From: Spirochaetia bacterium
GTDB lineage: Bacteria > Spirochaetota > Spirochaetia > B11-G9
DNA: 36,461 bases
Direction of reading: 5' to 3'
Assembly: GCA_029932585.1 (NCBI GenBank)
Contig: JAOZPU010000006.1
Span: 1 to 36,461 of the forward strand
Shown: positions 28,251 through 36,461 of the stretch, one piece after another
Numbering within the stretch: position 1 is the stretch's first letter
Layout of the letters: the number at the start of each line of letters is the position of its first letter
Notes under the pieces: generated by a model
Databases searched by the model: none
What the model saw: the letters and a program-made list of their open reading frames with translations, nothing else
Told to the model about the DNA's origin: nothing
Translations under genes and position numbers: made by a program

Positions 28251-28794
28251 TCATAACTCTCGCAACATTGATAGTAAGTAAGGAAACAGCAGCATTGGAA
28301 GCTCTTTCTATACCTTTTTTAAAATTAGCTAACTCAAAATCTTCAGGCTTTCCCAGAACATGGGATATTACTGCTTCTCCGGAAAGAGGCCTTGCTATAC
28401 CAACATATACCCGTACAAACTCTTTGGAACCAAAACCTTCAATTATTGATTTAATACCATTATGACCAGAATTTGAACCTTTGTTTTTAATTCTGCATTC
28501 ACCAGCAGCTAAATCCATATTATCACAAATAACCACTAAGGAATTATCCAAACTAAAATATTTATTTGGAATATGATTAAAAACAAAACCTGATCTGTTC
28601 ATGAAAGTCATAGGTTTTATCAGAACAATCTCTTTATCCTGATAGTATCCCCTGGCAATTAGGTAATTTTTAAAAAAAGGTTTCTTAAATTTCAATGACA
28701 GTTTATTGGCCATTGTATCAATAACCATGAAACCAGCATTATGTCTGGTTTCATGATATTCTGCTCCTGGATTGCCTAAACCAATAAATAACAA
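28225..28794 (-). CDS. pth: Peptidyl-tRNA hydrolase
   Basis: LFIGLGNPGAEYHETRHNAGFMVID; KPMTFMNRSG; GSNSGHNGIKSI. Confidence 0.98.
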   Translation of the reverse strand: MLFIGLGNPGAEYHETRHNAGFMVIDTMANKLSLKFKKPFFKNYLIARGYYQDKEIVLIKPMTFMNRSGFVFNHIPNKYFSLDNSLVVICDNMDLAAGECRIKNKGSNSGHNGIKSIIEGFGSKEFVRVYVGIARPLSGEAVISHVLGKPEDFELANFKKGIERASNAAVSLLTINVARVMNEYNRRNA

Positions 28795-28801
28795 TTATTT
28801 G

Positions 28802-29461
28802 CTATTCTTCAGTCTCTTCATCAGTTTCAGCTTCTGCTTCTTCACCTTCTTCTAACTCTTCGTCAACCTCAGGTTCTTCTTCAGCCTTAACAGTAGTAAC
28901 ACTAACAACAGATTGTTCCATAAAATTAAGTATTTTCACAGCATCAGAAACTTCCAAATCACTTACATGTATAGATGCCCCAAGCTGCAGCTCAGTAATA
29001 TCTATAGTAATATTTAACGGAATATCTTTTGGAAAACATTCAATATCAATTTCATGTAAACGCTGTTCCAGAAGTCCACCTTCCTTAACACCCACAGAAG
29101 TACCGGTTAAAATGACAGGTATTCTGGTTTTAAGAACTTTACCACGTTCAACTTCAAAAAAATCAAGATGTGTTATCTGACCCTTCATCATATTTTCCTG
29201 TGAGTCTTTTACAAGAACCTCATATTCCTTACTATCAACATTAATAGTAATTAGAGTATTTTCAGAAACAACATGAAATTTCGAATCAAATTCAGTTGCG
29301 CTAACTGATATATGAACAGGCTTATTATGCCCATAAATTACAGCTGGTATTTTACCTTCTTTTCTTAAACGACCCGTAGGACCTTTTTTAAACGAATTAC
29401 GTTCATACCCTACAAGAGTATTCTGCTCCATAGAAATGCTCCTTAAATTAACAAAAATCAA
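28802..29461 (-). CDS. rplY: 50S ribosomal protein L25/CTC family with acidic C-terminal tail
   Basis: RLRKEGKIPAVIYGHNKPVHISV; C-terminal EEEPEVDEELEEGEEAEAETDEETEE. True start is probably the internal Met in MEQNTLVGYERN. Confidence 0.92.
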   Translation of the reverse strand: MIFVNLRSISMEQNTLVGYERNSFKKGPTGRLRKEGKIPAVIYGHNKPVHISVSATEFDSKFHVVSENTLITINVDSKEYEVLVKDSQENMMKGQITHLDFFEVERGKVLKTRIPVILTGTSVGVKEGGLLEQRLHEIDIECFPKDIPLNITIDITELQLGASIHVSDLEVSDAVKILNFMEQSVVSVTTVKAEEEPEVDEELEEGEEAEAETDEETEE

Positions 29462-29464
29462 ATA

Positions 29465-29536
29465 CTGGGGCGGTAGGATTCGAACCTACGATACCGGCAC
29501 CAAAAACCGGTGGCTTAACCACTTGCCGACGCCCCA
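29465..29536 (-). tRNA. tRNA-Gln (anticodon UUG), CCA not encoded
   Basis: Minus strand TGGGGCG...CGCCCCA acceptor stem, anticodon arm CCGGT-TTTTGGT-GCCGG, T arm GTAGGTTCGAATCCTAC. Confidence 0.92.
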
Positions 29537-29585
29537 AAGCATACAAATTTATAACTCCCCTCTGTAAAGGGATGCTAGTCTGAGT

Positions 29586-29613
29586 ATTATACTTTTTTTT
29601 AAATTAAAGTCTA
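29586..29613 (-). promoter_or_regulatory. Promoter of the tRNA-Gln transcription unit
   Basis: Minus strand TAGACT (29613-29608), 16-nt spacer, perfect TATAAT (29591-29586). Confidence 0.6.
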
Positions 29614-29707
29614 TAGGTTAACAGTAAATCCCATACATGAAATTCTTATTCATTCCATATGAAAATTTGCTCAAACTAACAGCTATAATAAAAATATATT
29701 ATATTGT

Positions 29708-29998
29708 TCAGCTTATATCTTTTTTATGCAGATTATCACTATCTACGGGTTCTTTTTCATATGCACTTAATATATCACTTTGAAGTTTGGATCTAAAGTC
29801 AGAATTAATGGGATGAGCAACATCTTTATATTCACCAGTTTTAGTTTTACGACTTGGCATTGCGATAAAAGCACCATTTTTCCCCTCGATTACCTTAATG
29901 TTATGGACAACAAAACAATCATCGAAGGTAACAGTCACATAAGCCTTCAGTTTTCCATCTGCCCCTACCTGCCTAATTCTAATGTCAGTAATCTTCAT
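29708..29998 (-). CDS. spoVG: SpoVG family septation/RNA-binding regulator
   Basis: [64 protein letters not shown]. Confidence 0.98.
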   Translation of the reverse strand: MKITDIRIRQVGADGKLKAYVTVTFDDCFVVHNIKVIEGKNGAFIAMPSRKTKTGEYKDVAHPINSDFRSKLQSDILSAYEKEPVDSDNLHKKDIS

Positions 29999-30022
29999 AT
30001 TCCCTCCAGGATGTATTAGCTT

Positions 30023-30916
30023 TTAAGCTGTCGGGTAATTGTAAACCGGCTCTGGTCTGTTCGCAAGCATTTTTACTTTATGTGTTATTATATTACTATT
30101 TTTTAATACTTTTTGAGCTCCATCAGCCCTGGAGACATCCCTAAAAACTCCAAAAACTGAAGAACCTGTACCAGTAATGGATGAATAGACAGATCCATTT
30201 TTATTAAATAAATTTATAATTTCTTCATAGATTGGGTACTTCTTATATAAATAAGGCGTAAATGAATTAAAAAACGGCCATAATGAAGGATCTGATTTTA
30301 AATAACTATCTGTTATGTCTCCTAATGATAATGACTTATTATTGTTTTCTTCAATATTTAGCAAATTAAATATTTCTCTGGTACTACTATGAAAACCTGT
30401 ATCACTTATAAGCAGATAAAGATCCTCCCGGGTTGGTAGGTTTGTTAATATTTCTCCTCGTCCTTCAGCAATAGAAGTTGGTCCTTCTAAAAAAAAAGGT
30501 ATATCACTACCCAGTTCCAGGGCACCTACTTTTAAATCTTCTTTACTATTACCCAGGTTTAATAAAGAATTAACCCCTATAAGTGTGGCCGCAGCATTAC
30601 TGGAGCCTCCTCCAAGACCTGCCCCCTGGGGTATATTCTTAATGCAATTTATTCTAAAACCACTTTTAATATTATGTCTTTTCCTTAACCAGACAATTGC
30701 TTTATATATTAAATTATCTTCCATTGGACAGTCAAAATTACCATTGAGTAAAATTTCATCATTTTTAATAATTTTTATACTTATTTCATCATATAACGAA
30801 ACCATTTGGAATAGAGATATAAGATTGTGGTATCCATCTTTTCGTTTTGAAGTAATTTGTAAATGTAGATTAATTTTAGCCGGGGAAAGTATTTTAAGCT
30901 GTTCCATAAAAACCAC
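30023..30916 (-). CDS. ispE: 4-diphosphocytidyl-2-C-methyl-D-erythritol kinase
   Basis: SPAKINLHLQITSKRKDGYHNLISLFQMV; KNIPQGAGLGGGSSNAAATL; SITGTGSSVFGVF. Confidence 0.96.
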   Translation of the reverse strand: MVFMEQLKILSPAKINLHLQITSKRKDGYHNLISLFQMVSLYDEISIKIIKNDEILLNGNFDCPMEDNLIYKAIVWLRKRHNIKSGFRINCIKNIPQGAGLGGGSSNAAATLIGVNSLLNLGNSKEDLKVGALELGSDIPFFLEGPTSIAEGRGEILTNLPTREDLYLLISDTGFHSSTREIFNLLNIEENNNKSLSLGDITDSYLKSDPSLWPFFNSFTPYLYKKYPIYEEIINLFNKNGSVYSSITGTGSSVFGVFRDVSRADGAQKVLKNSNIITHKVKMLANRPEPVYNYPTA

Positions 30917-30962
30917 TCCTTAGGATTCATTAGGATTTTTTTATTTTTTTGCTTGCTATCAT

Positions 30963-30991
30963 TTGACAGCATGAAATTACTTTTCTATAAT
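30963..30991 (+). promoter_or_regulatory. Perfect-consensus sigma70 promoter of the CheX-like gene
   Basis: TTGACA (30963-30968), 17-nt spacer, TATAAT (30986-30991). Confidence 0.85.
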
Positions 30992-30998
30992 AATTCTT

Positions 30999-31466
30999 AT
31001 GAACCTCAATAATCTAGATCTATTTATCAAAGCAGCCGAAGAAATTTTTATTGAAATTGGCTTTTCAAATCTTAAAATTGAAGATTGTACAGATAAAAAT
31101 AAAAAATATGATATTATTGCAAATATTGGAATTACAGGGGAAATATCAGGTTTTCTCCTTATTCAATCTGACATTAATAGCAGCATGATGTTTATTAATA
31201 AAATGCTTTCAAACATGGGTATGGAAGCAGAAGAATCTGACTTTGGACAATTTCATAAAGAAGCTTTCGGAGAAATTCTGAATCAAATATCAGGTAGAGC
31301 TGTAATGCTGTTGGAAACACAAGGAATTAATAGTGATATCACTCCTCCTACCATTTTAAGAGGTTCCAATATATCTCTGGGAACTTATGATGCTGCACAA
31401 ATACTTCACAAAACAATAAAAGGAAGTTTTGGGTACTTTAATCTTTTAGTAGGAGCAAAAGAATAA
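30999..31466 (+). CDS. CheX-like chemotaxis phosphatase family protein
   Basis: GEISGFLLIQSDINSSMMFINKML and EAFGEILNQISGRAVMLLE (ExxN-type helix). Confidence 0.75.
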   Translation: MNLNNLDLFIKAAEEIFIEIGFSNLKIEDCTDKNKKYDIIANIGITGEISGFLLIQSDINSSMMFINKMLSNMGMEAEESDFGQFHKEAFGEILNQISGRAVMLLETQGINSDITPPTILRGSNISLGTYDAAQILHKTIKGSFGYFNLLVGAKE

Positions 31467-31477
31467 TTCAAATTTGT

Positions 31478-31506
31478 TTGACAATTAAAATAAGTGTTAA
31501 TATTAT
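31478..31506 (+). promoter_or_regulatory. Near-consensus sigma70 promoter of the Asp-rich ORF
   Basis: TTGACA (31478-31483), 17-nt spacer, TATTAT (31501-31506). Confidence 0.8.
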
Positions 31507-31519
31507 AGAATGAAATTGT

Positions 31520-31795
31520 ATGGCGACTTTTGTAAGAGGTGTACAAAGAATGGATGAAGAAGATTTTTATGATGATAATTTTGATGACTATGAAAGTGAA
31601 TTTGAGGATAAATACTCCGAAGTAGAAGATGACCTCCTTGATGATGAATATGATGATAGTAATGAAGATGATGATGATGATGATGACGACGACGATGACT
31701 ATGACGAAAACTTTGATCCTGAAGAGGAAGATTTAATGGATGAGGATGATCTGGATTATGATGATGGCCTTGATTATGATGACTTTGACGATTGA
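31520..31795 (+). CDS. Ultra-acidic Asp-rich small protein; likely start is the internal ATG at 31550
   Basis: MDEEDFYDDNFDDYESEFEDKYSEVEDDLL...DDDDDDDDDDDYDENFD...; AAGAGG precedes the 31550 ATG; strong upstream promoter. Confidence 0.65.
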   Translation: MATFVRGVQRMDEEDFYDDNFDDYESEFEDKYSEVEDDLLDDEYDDSNEDDDDDDDDDDDYDENFDPEEEDLMDEDDLDYDDGLDYDDFDD

Positions 31796-32160
31796 AAAAC
31801 TATATTACCAGAAAACCACAATTTTTCAAGATTATAAAAATCACGCATTTCTGAATTCATCAAATGAATAACATATGAACCACAATCAATAAGCTCCCAA
31901 CCATCATCTGCTATTTGCTTATGACGCATTAAAATATCAATAGAGTTATCACTAAGCATCTCTTTTAATTGTTTTACAAGCCCTTTAAGATGCCCCATAC
32001 TGCTTATTGTTGCAATTATCATATAATCAGTCCAGCTGCTCTGATCTTTTATGTCAATAACCAGAACATCGCCACCATTATGCTCATCTATAAAATTCCC
32101 AATCGAAACTGCAACATTATCACTACTCTTTACAATATCTACCATCAAAATCCTTCCCAA
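31774..32160 (-). CDS. rsfS: Ribosomal silencing factor RsfS; probable start at the internal Met (about 32145)
   Basis: VLVIDIKDQSSWTDYMIIATISSMGHLKGLVKQL; GWELIDCGSYVIHLMNSEMRDFYNLEKLW. Confidence 0.95.
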   Translation of the reverse strand: MGRILMVDIVKSSDNVAVSIGNFIDEHNGGDVLVIDIKDQSSWTDYMIIATISSMGHLKGLVKQLKEMLSDNSIDILMRHKQIADDGWELIDCGSYVIHLMNSEMRDFYNLEKLWFSGNIVFQSSKSS

Positions 32161-33313
32161 GTATAATTATTATCTCTGAATTGTTTGTATTTAAATTATT
32201 TTCAAAATATATGTCCGGTTCATACGAAATATCTTTACATAGAATTATATCAGATACCTTTTCGGCAATAGTACGATCACCATTCCAACTAATTACTACA
32301 GTAGTATCTCTTACCTCTTTCTCATAGTTGGCAACTCTTGCTACATCATAACCAAAACTTTTATAAACCTGTGCAGTACGACTGGCTAGTCCTGATTGAT
32401 CTGTAGCATTAAGTATTTCAATAGTGACATTCAATTCGTCAGCACTAATTACTTCTGTATTAGCCAAAGAAGTAATTGTCTGCTGTACAGTTTCCCTAAG
32501 TAGTTTCCCTTCATAATGGGGAAACAACAGGTTTTTCTCTCCAACTAAACGAGTGTTTCCCAATACTCGTTGAAATACTAATCTCTCTATATCCAGATTG
32601 GTAAAAAGATTAAAAAATGAAATAAAAGCATCTTTTTTTAGGTTTGTATTTATATAGGAATTTAAATAAGTTAAAAATTCCTTTGATTTTAAAAATTCTA
32701 TGTGAGCGCTAAACTGATGAAACAAAGATTGAAGAACTTTTTGTCTTCTACTTATATGCTCTATTACTGATAATGAATCATCCTGATATTGCAAATAAGA
32801 AACAGTCTTAGAACCATCTACAACAAGATTTCCTGATGGTAGTAGAACAAGATTATCTTTATCTAATAATTCAACTGGATTAGCAATAAAAAGATCAACT
32901 CCTTCATATAAATCAACAATTTTTGAAAAATTATCTAAATTTATTGATAGGTAATAAGGAATATCAGTATTTAAAATTTTTGAAACTTTTTCTGTATAAA
33001 TGGTAGGATTTTCTTCTTCAAAAAGGACATCTATTCTATCCATTTTTTTTAGTTTATTTATAATTGAACCCATATTACCTGGGATATCAAACAGGGATCC
33101 CTTTCCTGTATTACTGTTATACATAAATAATTCTGAGAATATTAATTCACCTTTATTATGAACTAAAATAAGTGTATTAATGTCTTTCCCCACCTCAATA
33201 TCACTTGTAATTCGATCTGTTTTTAATTTTGTATATAACAACCCTGTACTTGCAGAAATTATTATGACTATTAGCGAAATGATCAATATATCTACAGTTT
33301 TTTTTCTTCTCAA
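32123..33313 (-). CDS. LCP (LytR-CpsA-Psr)-like protein with LytR_C domain; LCP domain divergent
   Basis: N-terminal TM; FSKIVDLYEGVDLFIANPV and SRRQKVLQSLF resemble LCP; C-terminal VTIEILNATDQSGLASRTAQVYKSFGYDVARVANY is LytR_C-like. Confidence 0.75.
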   Translation of the reverse strand: MRRKKTVDILIISLIVIIISASTGLLYTKLKTDRITSDIEVGKDINTLILVHNKGELIFSELFMYNSNTGKGSLFDIPGNMGSIINKLKKMDRIDVLFEEENPTIYTEKVSKILNTDIPYYLSINLDNFSKIVDLYEGVDLFIANPVELLDKDNLVLLPSGNLVVDGSKTVSYLQYQDDSLSVIEHISRRQKVLQSLFHQFSAHIEFLKSKEFLTYLNSYINTNLKKDAFISFFNLFTNLDIERLVFQRVLGNTRLVGEKNLLFPHYEGKLLRETVQQTITSLANTEVISADELNVTIEILNATDQSGLASRTAQVYKSFGYDVARVANYEKEVRDTTVVISWNGDRTIAEKVSDIILCKDISYEPDIYFENNLNTNNSEIIIILGKDFDGRYCKE

Positions 33314-33322
33314 AATATATCC

Positions 33323-33898
33323 TTAAATATTTTTTATTCGACCAGAATTTACAAGCTTATCAAAAAGCTGCATAGAAAATTCAGCAACCCTATATCCATT
33401 ATCCCGAAGATAAGCAGTTCTATCATTTAACACTTTTATTGTCATTTCATTCAAATCCATTTGCATAATTTCTGCTCTTAGAGTGTTTGTAATATGTTTT
33501 CTACCTGGCTCAATATAATCTGCAATATAAAGGATCTGTCCTAATTTACCCATGTCCGGGTGTCCTGTGGTATGCCACCGGATAGCTTGCAATATATCAT
33601 TATCTTTAAGATTAAACTTTTCACCTAATAATGCAGCTCCAATCCTTCCATGAAGAAGCACAGGACTTAGTTTTTCTTCGGAACTAATTAGATAATTGTC
33701 ATTGAGTAAATTAATCATTTTATCGTCTAATTTCGTTTCTCTGGAAATATCATGAGCTATCCCTGCTATCCTTCCTTTTTTTTCATCTACACCAAACCTA
33801 CTACAAAGATCAACACAAATCAAAGCTGTTGATAAAGAATGTTCAAGTCTTGATCTACTTAGATTCGTCTCTATATATTTTCTAATTTCATGAAACAT
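33323..33898 (-). CDS. yqeK: YqeK-type HD-domain hydrolase
   Basis: RLEHSLSTALICVDLCSRFGVDEKKGRIAGIAHDISRE; HGRIGAALL; RWHTTGHPDMGKLGQILYIADYIEPGR; next to nadD. Confidence 0.9.
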   Translation of the reverse strand: MFHEIRKYIETNLSRSRLEHSLSTALICVDLCSRFGVDEKKGRIAGIAHDISRETKLDDKMINLLNDNYLISSEEKLSPVLLHGRIGAALLGEKFNLKDNDILQAIRWHTTGHPDMGKLGQILYIADYIEPGRKHITNTLRAEIMQMDLNEMTIKVLNDRTAYLRDNGYRVAEFSMQLFDKLVNSGRIKNI

Positions 33899-33899
33899 C

Positions 33900-34466
33900 T
33901 TATCTGTATAAATCCTTCTCTATTATATACGCATATACATTTTCTGGAACCAAATACCTAAATGCTTTACCTGTTTTTATTCTATTTCTAATATCTGTTG
34001 AAGAAATATTAATAGACTTATTATTTAAATAACTATGAACAATATTCGTAGTTAATTGGAACTTTGACTCTCTATGTGCAACAACTATATCAACTACTTC
34101 AAGAAGCTTGTCCACATTATGCCATTTGCTCAAACCCTCTATTAGATCATCTCCTATAAAAAGCCCTACCCTACCTGAAATACTATATTTCGCCTTTATA
34201 GAGTTTACAGTATCTATCATATAAGAAATACCACCACGCTCAATCTCACACAAATCTACTAATGAACTATTTTTTTCAAGTGACAGTTCAAGCATTTTAA
34301 TTCTATCATTTACAGGTACTAATTCGGAATTAGGTTTATGTGCCTGAGAATTTGAAGGAATAAAAAGAATCCTCTTATAACCAAATTGGATCTTTAATTC
34401 TTCACTCATATAAAGATGTCCATTATGTATCGGATTAAATGTACCCCCGATAATAATTGTCTTCAA
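33900..34466 (-). CDS. nadD: Nicotinate-nucleotide adenylyltransferase
   Basis: IIIGGTFNPIHNGHLYMSEEL; FIPSNSQAHKP; NISSTDIRNRIKTG. Confidence 0.95.
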   Translation of the reverse strand: MKTIIIGGTFNPIHNGHLYMSEELKIQFGYKRILFIPSNSQAHKPNSELVPVNDRIKMLELSLEKNSSLVDLCEIERGGISYMIDTVNSIKAKYSISGRVGLFIGDDLIEGLSKWHNVDKLLEVVDIVVAHRESKFQLTTNIVHSYLNNKSINISSTDIRNRIKTGKAFRYLVPENVYAYIIEKDLYR

Positions 34467-34468
34467 TT

Positions 34469-35449
34469 TTAGTCTCCAATTATCCCGGCAAAGATATTCT
34501 CAAGCTCTTTTAAACCTTCTCTTGTATATACAGATATTCCAAGTACCTTTTCATGGGGCAATGATTTTTTAAGTTCAGTTAATTTAATATCTTCAAAATC
34601 AAGATCAGTTTTTGTTCCAAGAATTATACGTTTTCTTTTAATAAGATCCGGAGCATATGCTTCAAGTTCCCTGTAAAGAATCTTAAATACATCATTACTA
34701 TCGGGAGAATCCAAATCTATAAGAAATATCAGAGCCTTGGTTCTCGAAATATGTTTTAAAAATTTAAATCCCATTCCAGCTCCGGAAGAAGCACCTTCTA
34801 TAATACCAGGTATATCTGCAATTACAAAATCACCATTAGGAGTATTCAGAACACCCAAATTTGGTATTTTTGTTGTAAATGGATAGGAACCAATTTTAGG
34901 ATTTGCATTTGTCAGTGCATTTAAAAGGGATGATTTTCCTGCATTAGGTAAACCGACAAGACCAATATCTGCGATTATAGCAAGTTCAATATGGAGTCGT
35001 TTTTCTTCCTTGCTTTTCCCTTTTTGTGCATATCTGGGGGTTTGTTTTTTAGCAGTTGAAAAATGATAATTTCCAAGGCCACCTTTTCCACCTTTAGCAT
35101 AAACAAACCTTTCAAAACCTGTAAGATCCTTAATAATCTCACCTGTATCCGGGTCTTTTATAAGAGTACCAGGAGGCACAGGTATCTCTGCATCCTTTCC
35201 ATCCTTTCCATGTCGACGGCGACCTTCACCCTGATGACCTTTTTCAGCTTTGTAAACTCTTTTTCTTTTAAGATGGGATAATGTTTTTAAATTATTTTTT
35301 ACAACAAAGACAACACTGCCACCTGTTCCTCCATCACCCCCGTCAGGACCTCCGAAAGGAACATACTTTTCTCTACGAAAAGAAACAGCACCATTACCGC
35401 CGCTTCCGGCGGAAACATCGATAAAGGTTTCATCTGCAAAACCTATCAT
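34469..35449 (-). CDS. obgE: GTPase Obg/CgtA
   Basis: FIDVSAGSGGNGAVSFRREKYVPFGGPDGGDGG; VGLPNAGKSSLLNALTNANPKIGSYPFTT; IADIPGIIEGASSGAGMG. Confidence 0.99.
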   Translation of the reverse strand: MIGFADETFIDVSAGSGGNGAVSFRREKYVPFGGPDGGDGGTGGSVVFVVKNNLKTLSHLKRKRVYKAEKGHQGEGRRRHGKDGKDAEIPVPPGTLIKDPDTGEIIKDLTGFERFVYAKGGKGGLGNYHFSTAKKQTPRYAQKGKSKEEKRLHIELAIIADIGLVGLPNAGKSSLLNALTNANPKIGSYPFTTKIPNLGVLNTPNGDFVIADIPGIIEGASSGAGMGFKFLKHISRTKALIFLIDLDSPDSNDVFKILYRELEAYAPDLIKRKRIILGTKTDLDFEDIKLTELKKSLPHEKVLGISVYTREGLKELENIFAGIIGD

Positions 35450-35471
35450 ATTAAACTCTTAATATCTTAAT

Positions 35472-35726
35472 CTAAGCGCCAGTAACAATATTTACGTACT
35501 TACGATTAGCTCTTTGCTTAAACTCAACAGCACCAGCTGCTTTTGCAAAAAGGGTAAAATCCTTGCCACAACCTACATTAATTCCAGGATGAAATTTTGT
35601 ACCTTTTTGTCTTACAATAATTTCACCGGCTTTAACAACCTGGCCACCGGATCGCTTAACACCAAGACGTTTTGATTCAGAATCTCTTCCATTTTTGGTA
35701 GAACCACCACCTTTTTTATGTGCCAT
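35472..35726 (-). CDS. rpmA: 50S ribosomal protein L27
   Basis: [48 protein letters not shown]. Confidence 0.99.
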   Translation of the reverse strand: MAHKKGGGSTKNGRDSESKRLGVKRSGGQVVKAGEIIVRQKGTKFHPGINVGCGKDFTLFAKAAGAVEFKQRANRKYVNIVTGA

Positions 35727-35729
35727 ATC

Positions 35730-36089
35730 TTACTCCTTATTATCCATAATACCAGGATTCTTATTAACAAGTTGAATCCTGCAGAAAGAGGGATATTCAG
35801 CTTCTAAATCTTTAAGACCAAGTAAAGCAAAAGAACTAACGCCCCCAAGCCACTCTCGTTTAGATTCCTCTAAAAGTTTCAATCTTAAATGAAGCTCTCC
35901 CTGCTCCTCTGTACTGCCGACAAGCTCGACAGAAGGCTCAATTTCCAATATTCTGGAAACCGTTCTTAATAATACAGATGCTGCACTGCAGATAATATCT
36001 GCACCTCTAGCAGCAGAACCTGAATGACCAGAAGCATCTATCCCATAGAGACAGCCGCTATTATCCAGCCATAAAGTTACATTTATCAA
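35730..36089 (-). CDS. prp: Ribosomal-processing cysteine protease Prp
   Basis: GHSGSAARGADIICSAASVLLRTVSRIL retains the His and Cys motif positions; located between rplU and rpmA. Confidence 0.9.
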   Translation of the reverse strand: MINVTLWLDNSGCLYGIDASGHSGSAARGADIICSAASVLLRTVSRILEIEPSVELVGSTEEQGELHLRLKLLEESKREWLGGVSSFALLGLKDLEAEYPSFCRIQLVNKNPGIMDNKE

Positions 36090-36096
36090 GAAATAA

Positions 36097-36411
36097 CTAA
36101 ACTCCTGCTATTTCATTTACCTTAACATAGGTAAAATTCTGTCTGTGCCCTTGCTTTCTTCTATAACCTTTTCTTCTTTTGAACTTAATAATAGTTACTT
36201 TCTTATCTTTTTTATGGTCTTCAACAGTCGTAGTTATCTTAACACCCTTTACATAGGGAGTACCAACCTTAACCTTTCCATCATTATTAAGAAGAAGAAC
36301 AGAATCAAATTCCAATACTGAACCTGTTTCAGCATCAACATTGTCAATTTTCAAGACAGAATCTTTCTCTGCTTTGTATTGTTTTCCTAAAATTTCTACT
36401 AATGCGTACAT
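36097..36411 (-). CDS. rplU: 50S ribosomal protein L21
   Basis: MYALVEILGKQYKAEKDSVLKID; KKVTIIKFKRRKGYRRKQGHRQNFTYVKV. Confidence 0.98.
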   Translation of the reverse strand: MYALVEILGKQYKAEKDSVLKIDNVDAETGSVLEFDSVLLLNNDGKVKVGTPYVKGVKITTTVEDHKKDKKVTIIKFKRRKGYRRKQGHRQNFTYVKVNEIAGV

Positions 36412-36461
36412 CTACTAAACCTCAATTATTTCAAAATCAACGTAGGCTACTATATAGCACA

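Noticed and set aside
30585-30923. 112-aa + strand ORF antisense to ispE
   Set aside because: Overlaps the conserved GHMP kinase motifs of ispE; no supporting signal.
35726-35760. Possible N-terminal extension of L27 that Prp could cleave
   Set aside because: An in-frame TAA lies two codons upstream of the MAHKK start (TAA GAT ATG), so no extension can be encoded.
1-36461. CRISPR array, transposase, integrase or phage genes
   Set aside because: None found; nearly every intergenic region is short and flanked by conserved chromosomal genes.

Overview
AT-rich, gene-dense bacterial chromosome segment of about 36.5 kb. Gene content and order suggest a spirochaete, but this is inference and not confirmed by a search. 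Most of the window is conserved housekeeping: cdsA(3' end)-dxr-rseP; rpsF-ssb-rpsR-DUF2232-like-rplI-dnaB; udk; lepA; tRNA-Gln-rplY-pth-tilS-ftsH; spoVG-ispE; rplU-prp-rpmA-obgE-nadD-yqeK-LCP-rsfS. I saw no transposon, prophage, CRISPR array or rRNA. The less ordinary parts are: (1) a co-directional block from ftsH through a TPR/Ca-loop protein, a lipoprotein HtrA protease, a REC-PAS-HisKA_3 kinase, a NarL-type regulator and a REC-HK-REC hybrid kinase to lepA, possibly an envelope-stress signalling module; (2) an unlisted 56-aa highly basic protein at 10025..10195(-) with its own promoter, strong SD and terminator; (3) an ultra-acidic Asp-rich small protein behind a near-consensus promoter; (4) a stand-alone CheX-like gene whose near-perfect sigma70 promoter abuts its ATG, predicting a leaderless mRNA; (5) a Prp protease with intact His/Cys beside an L27 that lacks the cleavable N-terminal extension; (6) LCP and M23-like proteins that lack their canonical catalytic residues; (7) hairpins embedded in coding ends at gene junctions, and a possible S6:S18-type rpsF leader.
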